DNA from: Tepidicella xavieri
GTDB taxonomy: Bacteria > Pseudomonadota > Gammaproteobacteria > Burkholderiales > Burkholderiaceae_C
Assembly (NCBI RefSeq): GCF_004363315.1
Contig: NZ_SNYL01000002.1
Span: forward strand, 124,001 to 188,000
Direction: 5' to 3'
DNA length: 64,000 bases
The position numbers were made by a program, and so were the translations under genes. Below are positions 58,093 to 64,000 of this stretch, piece after piece. The number at the start of each line of letters is the position of its first letter. Position 1 is the first letter of the stretch. The notes under the pieces were generated by a model. The model was not told the origin of the DNA, did not search any database, and worked only from the letters and a program-made list of their open reading frames with translations.

Positions 58093-59697
58093 ATGAATCC
58101 CTCGAATGCTTCACCGATGCAGTCCCGCTTCATCCGCTTAAGCCTCGCCCTGCTGCCCCCACTGATCTTGGCCGCCTGCGCCCAACTGCCCAGCGCGCCC
58201 GCCGGCTCCGAAACCGCCACGCCGCCCCACCAGCCCAGCGATGCCCAGCCCATCGCCCGCAGCAAAAGCCCGACGAGCGCTCCGGTGATTCCCAATGGGC
58301 CGCTGCAATCCCTGACCACCGCTGCGGCGCCCCCCGTGCCCACCGCCACCGTGGCCACGCTCGAAGCGCCGAAAGACCTCTGGGACCGTGTGCGCCGCGG
58401 CTTCGCCATGCCCGACCTGGATACCGACTTGGTTCGGCACCACGAGCAGTGGTACGCCAGCCGCCCCGACTACATCCAGCGCATGGTCGATCGTGGCAGC
58501 AAATACCTGTTCCACATCGTGGAGGAAGTCGAGCGCCGCGGCTTGCCGCAAGAGCTGGCCCTGCTGCCCTTCATCGAAAGCGCGTTCAACCCCCAGGCCG
58601 TCTCCCACGCCAAAGCCGCCGGCATGTGGCAGTTCATGCCTGCCACCGGACGCGACTTCGACCTGAAACAAAACGCCTTCCGGGACGACCGCCGCGATGT
58701 GCTGGCCTCCACCCGCGCCGCGCTGGACTACCTGGAGCGGCTGCACCGCATGTTTGGCGATTGGCACCTGGCCTTGGCCGCCTACAACTGGGGCAACGGC
58801 AACGTGTCCCGGGCCATCCAGCGCAACCGCGCCGCCGGCCTCGGCACCGGCTACCTGGATTTGCGCATGCCCGACGAAACCCGCAACTACGTCCCCAAGC
58901 TCCAGGCGGTCAAAAACCTCATCGCCGACCCGCAGCGGCTCAGCGTCCGCCTGCCCCATGTGGGCAACCATCCCTTCTTCGACACGGTCACCATCGACCG
59001 CGACATGGACGTGGCGCTGATCGCCGAACTGGCCGGCGTCAGCGTGAACGACTTTCACCAGCTCAATCCCGCGCACAACAAACCCGTGATCATGGCCGCG
59101 GGGACACCCACGGTGCTGCTGCCCTGGGACAACGCCGCCCTGTTCGAGGAGCGGCTGCGCCAACACCAGGGGCCCACGGCCACCTGGACCGCCTGGCGGG
59201 TGCCGCGCAACATGACGATCGCCGAAGCCGCCCGGCAGCACCAGCTCACCGAAGCCCAGTTGCGGGAAATCAACCGCATTCCCCCGCGCATGATGCTGCG
59301 CGCCGGCTCCACGGTACTGGTTCCCCGCCAAGGCAAGCTCGATGCCGATGTGCCTGAGCACATCGCCGACAACGGCCAGATATTGCTACTGCCCGAAGCC
59401 GCCGCCACACGGGCGCAGCGCGTCACCGTGCGCGCCGGCGACACACTCTCGGCCATTGCCCGCCGTCATGGCGTCACGGTGGCCAATTTGCAGGCCTGGA
59501 ACCACTTGCGCCCCAACCAGCCCATCCGCGTCGGTCAGGTGTTGGTGGTGCACAGCCGCACGGCGGCGAATACTGCCCCGGCACGCGCCAGCGCCCCAGC
59601 GCGGCAGACAAGCAGCAAGACGGCGGCATCGCCAGGCCGACAAAGCCCCACACGCACGGCGCAGGCCAGCAGCAAGACGCCCGTGACCAACCGCTGA
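58093..59697 (+). CDS. mltD: Membrane-bound lytic murein transglycosylase D
   Basis: Lipoprotein of 534 residues that cleaves peptidoglycan glycan strands. The signal LSLALLPPLILAACAQ has a lipobox ending in Cys. The SLT domain contains LALLPFIESAFNPQAVSHAK with the catalytic Glu, GMWQFMPATGRDFDL and LALAAYNWGNGNVSRAI. A LysM-like repeat near residue 375 and a clear LysM repeat near 450-490 (VRAGDTLSAIARRHGVTVAN) bind glycan. A basic, low-complexity tail rich in Ala, Thr, Ser and Arg ends the protein. ATG 58117 is an alternative start. Confidence 0.93.
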   Translation: MNPSNASPMQSRFIRLSLALLPPLILAACAQLPSAPAGSETATPPHQPSDAQPIARSKSPTSAPVIPNGPLQSLTTAAAPPVPTATVATLEAPKDLWDRVRRGFAMPDLDTDLVRHHEQWYASRPDYIQRMVDRGSKYLFHIVEEVERRGLPQELALLPFIESAFNPQAVSHAKAAGMWQFMPATGRDFDLKQNAFRDDRRDVLASTRAALDYLERLHRMFGDWHLALAAYNWGNGNVSRAIQRNRAAGLGTGYLDLRMPDETRNYVPKLQAVKNLIADPQRLSVRLPHVGNHPFFDTVTIDRDMDVALIAELAGVSVNDFHQLNPAHNKPVIMAAGTPTVLLPWDNAALFEERLRQHQGPTATWTAWRVPRNMTIAEAARQHQLTEAQLREINRIPPRMMLRAGSTVLVPRQGKLDADVPEHIADNGQILLLPEAAATRAQRVTVRAGDTLSAIARRHGVTVANLQAWNHLRPNQPIRVGQVLVVHSRTAANTAPARASAPARQTSSKTAASPGRQSPTRTAQASSKTPVTNR

Positions 59698-59816
59698 CCC
59701 CGCCCGCGCAAGCCCCGCTGCGCGAGCCTTGTAAACGGATGCGCCGCTTCTGGTTGACAGAGGCGGCAAGATGGCATTCCGATGGTGGAGGCCCGGGCGA
59801 AGCAGAAAGACGCCAT

Positions 59817-59847
59817 AAAAAAAGGAAGCCCAAGAGCTTCCTTTTTT
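59817..59847 (-). terminator. Terminator of the tRNA Gly-Cys-Gly cluster (bidirectional)
   Basis: GGAAGC (59824-59829) and GCTTCC (59836-59841) form a stem around CCAAGA, with seven A on the left and six T on the right. It can end the leftward tRNA transcript and also rightward transcription from mltD. Confidence 0.85.
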
Positions 59848-59853
59848 CACATC

Positions 59854-59929
59854 TGGAGCGGGAAACGAGGTTCGAACTCGCGACCTCAACCTTGGCAAGG
59901 TTGCGCTCTACCAGCTGAGCTATTCCCGC
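59854..59929 (-). tRNA. tRNA-Gly (anticodon GCC), copy 1
   Basis: Reading leftward from 59929, acceptor GCGGGAA pairs with TTCCCGC, the D-loop has AGCTGGTAGAG, the anticodon stem CAACC/GGTTG holds loop TTGCCAA (anticodon GCC), the T-loop is GTTCGAAC, and CCA is encoded. All 76 bases are identical to copy 2. Confidence 0.96.
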
Positions 59930-59963
59930 ATCGGCCTGCATAGACTGCAGGCTGCTGGCGTTT

Positions 59964-60037
59964 TGGAGGCGCGGGCCGGAGTCGAACCGACCTACTCGGA
60001 TTTGCAATCCGGTGCATAACCGCTTTGCTACCGCGCC
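59964..60037 (-). tRNA. tRNA-Cys (anticodon GCA)
   Basis: Leftward from 60037, acceptor GGCGCGG pairs with CCGCGCC. The anticodon stem CGGAT/ATCCG region holds loop TTGCAAA with anticodon GCA. The T-loop is GGTTCGACTCC, and CCA is encoded. It sits between the two tRNA-Gly copies. Confidence 0.96.
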
Positions 60038-60066
60038 TTGTTGGATCAACCCGGCTTGCACCGGAT

Positions 60067-60095
60067 AAAAAAGGGAAGCCTGGGCTTCCCTTTTT
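60067..60095 (-). terminator. Terminator-like hairpin inside the tRNA cluster
   Basis: GGGAAGCC (60073-60080) and GGCTTCCC (60083-60090) form a perfect 8-base stem around TG, with six A on the left and five T on the right. It lies between tRNA-Gly copy 2 and tRNA-Cys and resembles the hairpin at 59817-59847. Confidence 0.8.
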
Positions 60096-60101
60096 GGAAT
60101 T

Positions 60102-60177
60102 TGGAGCGGGAAACGAGGTTCGAACTCGCGACCTCAACCTTGGCAAGGTTGCGCTCTACCAGCTGAGCTATTCCCGC
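60102..60177 (-). tRNA. tRNA-Gly (anticodon GCC), copy 2
   Basis: The same 76-base cloverleaf as copy 1, with anticodon GCC and encoded CCA. It is the promoter-proximal gene of the cluster and is followed by its own terminator-like hairpin. Confidence 0.96.
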
Positions 60178-60225
60178 ATGGGCTTCAAACTTTGCTTTGT
60201 TTCCGTTGCATCGTCTGAAGCCATT

Positions 60226-60255
60226 ATTCTATACCGATTTTCGGGCCTTCGTCAA
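60226..60255 (-). promoter_or_regulatory. Promoter of the tRNA cluster
   Basis: On the minus strand TTGACG (60255 to 60250) and TAGAAT (60231 to 60226) are separated by 18 bases, each 5/6 to consensus. Transcription would start near 60219, about 42 bases before the first tRNA. Confidence 0.65.
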
Positions 60256-60272
60256 AAAACGGCAAAGAATTT

Positions 60273-62696
<2,424 letters not shown>

Positions 62697-62723
62697 CTTC
62701 TTACCTCGATCTGAACCGGGCAG

Positions 62724-62749
62724 GTGGGGGTGAAGTCGGTCACTTCAAC
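62724..62749 (-). promoter_or_regulatory. Predicted RpoH (sigma-32) promoter of lon
   Basis: On the minus strand GTTGAA (62749 to 62744) and CCCCAC (62729 to 62724) are separated by 14 bases, close to the heat-shock consensus CTTGAA-N13-15-CCCCAT. Transcription would begin ~20 bases before the lon start codon. A palindrome TGAAGT-N5-ACTTCA (62731-62747) lies within the spacer and -35. Confidence 0.6.
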
Positions 62750-62791
62750 CCGTCCACCCTGTGGTTGGGGGCGGCCCGGCCGCCGCGCCAG

Positions 62792-64000
62792 TCAGGCCTG
62801 GCGAGCCGCTTCGCGGTACACCAGCAAAGGCGGCTTGCCTTCCTCGATCGTGGACTCGTCCACGACCACTTTTTCGACATTGCGGATGCTGGGCAGTTCA
62901 AACATCGTGTCCATCAGCGCTTGCTCCAGAATGGAGCGCAGCCCACGGGCACCGGTCTTGCGCTTGAGCGCCTTGCGCGCAATGGCGCGCAGCGCCGCTG
63001 GCCGCACCTCCAGTTCCACCCCCTCCATGCGCAGCAATTGGGCAAATTGCTTGACCACGGCATTCTTGGGCTCGGTCAGGATGTCTACGAGCGCGTCTTC
63101 GCCCAGTTCGGCCAGGGCGGTGACCACCGGCAGACGCCCCACCAGTTCAGGAATCAGTCCGTAGCGCACCAGATCGTCCGGCTCGACTTCGGCAAACACC
63201 TCAGTCAGGCTGCGCTGCTGCTTGCTCTTGACCGCGGCGCCAAACCCGATGCCCGAGGCCTCGGTGCGGTTCTCGATGATCTTTTCCAGGCCAGCGAACG
63301 CACCGCCACAGATGAACAGGATGTTGGAGGTGTCCACCTGCAGCATGTCCTGGTTGGGGTGCTTGCGCCCACCCTGCGGAGGCACCGAGGCAATCGTGCC
63401 TTCGATGAGCTTGAGCAACGCCTGCTGGACCCCTTCGCCCGAAACGTCTCGGGTGATGGAGGGGTTTTCAGACTTGCGGGTGATCTTGTCGATTTCGTCG
63501 ATGTAGACGATGCCCTGCTGCGCCTTTTCGGGATCGTAATTGCAGGTCTGCAGCAGCTTGGCGATGATGTTTTCCACGTCCTCGCCCACGTAGCCGGCTT
63601 CGGTCAGCGTGGTGGCGTCGGCCATCACGAAGGGCACGTCGAGCATGCGCGCCAAGGTGGAAGCCAGCAGCGTCTTGCCCGAGCCGGTGGGGCCGATCAG
63701 CAGGATGTTGCTCTTGGCGAGCTCCACGTCGTCTTTCTGGGCGTGGTCTTTGTGCCGCAGGCGCTTGTAGTGATTGTAGACCGCCACGGACAGCGTCTTC
63801 TTGGCGGCCTCCTGACCAATGACGTAGTTGTCCAGGTGCTGCTTGATTTCCAGCGGCGTCGGCAGGGCCTCGCCCTGTGCCTGCCGGCCCATGGTGGACG
63901 GCGGCAGCTCATCGCGGATGATGTCGTTGCACAGGTCGATGCACTCGTCACAGATGAACACCGAGGGGCCGGCGATGAGTTTCTTGACCTCGTGCTGACT
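62792..64000 (-). CDS. clpX: ATP-dependent protease ATPase subunit ClpX (5' end beyond the window)
   Basis: About 402 C-terminal residues are present; the first ~20 and the start lie to the right of the window. [20 protein letters not shown] holds the second half of the N-terminal zinc-binding domain. The AAA+ core has [18 protein letters not shown], the pore loop in [13 protein letters not shown], Walker B in [16 protein letters not shown], the RKH loop (GGRKHPNQD), and the IGF loop contacting ClpP ([10 protein letters not shown]). It unfolds substrates for ClpP. clpX before lon is the usual order; clpP presumably lies outside. Confidence 0.97.
   Translation of the reverse strand, partial: SQHEVKKLIAGPSVFICDECIDLCNDIIRDELPPSTMGRQAQGEALPTPLEIKQHLDNYVIGQEAAKKTLSVAVYNHYKRLRHKDHAQKDDVELAKSNILLIGPTGSGKTLLASTLARMLDVPFVMADATTLTEAGYVGEDVENIIAKLLQTCNYDPEKAQQGIVYIDEIDKITRKSENPSITRDVSGEGVQQALLKLIEGTIASVPPQGGRKHPNQDMLQVDTSNILFICGGAFAGLEKIIENRTEASGIGFGAAVKSKQQRSLTEVFAEVEPDDLVRYGLIPELVGRLPVVTALAELGEDALVDILTEPKNAVVKQFAQLLRMEGVELEVRPAALRAIARKALKRKTGARGLRSILEQALMDTMFELPSIRNVEKVVVDESTIEEGKPPLLVYREAARQA

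Overview
The window is GC-rich bacterial chromosome with the gene content of a betaproteobacterium of the order Burkholderiales, most like family Comamonadaceae. This assignment is inference from gene neighbourhoods (pyrG-kdsA-DUF1330-eno-ftsB, clpX/lon next to tRNA-Gly/tRNA-Cys, galE-wzm-wzt, TTG-initiated infA), not from a database search. I see no prophage, insertion sequence, rRNA operon or CRISPR array.

Region 1 (1-14.4 kb, minus strand) is a surface-polysaccharide (O-antigen type) operon read galE > wzm > wzt > giant GT2-GT4-pyruvyltransferase > giant GT4-GT2-GT2 > small GT2 > sugar-nucleotide reductase > WbpL-like initiating transferase > WbpM-like 4,6-dehydratase (cut by the window edge). 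Nearly every junction overlaps, often as ATGA, so translation is probably coupled. Sugar supply (GalE, WbpM, reductase), chain start (WbpL), chain growth (glycosyltransferases) and export (Wzm/Wzt) form one complete ABC-dependent pathway. The centre of the operon (about 7.6-12.5 kb) is visibly richer in A+T than its flanks.

Region 2 (14.5-22 kb) holds a LysR regulator divergent from glutaryl-CoA dehydrogenase and a class III CoA-transferase, then a succinate/glutarate-semialdehyde dehydrogenase (a likely glutarate route), a PlpD-like patatin autotransporter and tRNA-Gly(CCC).

Region 3 (22-30 kb) has a fused 5-oxoprolinase with a MarR-type regulator, divergent from a DctPQM TRAP transporter. 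The two arms share a palindromic intergenic region, which suggests regulated pyroglutamate uptake and hydrolysis. rdgC, crcB and infA follow; infA has a long structured leader that ends in a terminator-like hairpin with eight T.

Region 4 (32-42.7 kb) is the most distinctive part: a Tat-type sulfide:quinone-reductase-like flavoprotein with a small membrane partner, then a full tungsten-dependent aldehyde oxidoreductase locus. It has a four-cluster ferredoxin, the W-pterin catalytic subunit, an FAD/NAD subunit, a dedicated MoaD-like protein, an unknown small protein, a divergent AcoR-like regulator without an AAA+ module, the tungstate transporter TupBCA and a Tat-exported metallo-beta-lactamase-fold hydrolase.

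Region 5 (42.9-64 kb) is mostly housekeeping: coaBC; two orphan periplasmic binding proteins, the first overlapping a GGDEF/EAL sensor gene; pyrG-kdsA-DUF1330-eno-ftsB; hslO and a gamma-carbonic-anhydrase-like protein; a DUF455 ferritin-like protein; xerD/gloB head to head; mltD; a tRNA Gly-Cys-Gly cluster; lon with a heat-shock-type promoter; and the 3' part of clpX. There is no gene-free stretch over 300 bases; the longest is the 293-base infA leader (31424-31716).
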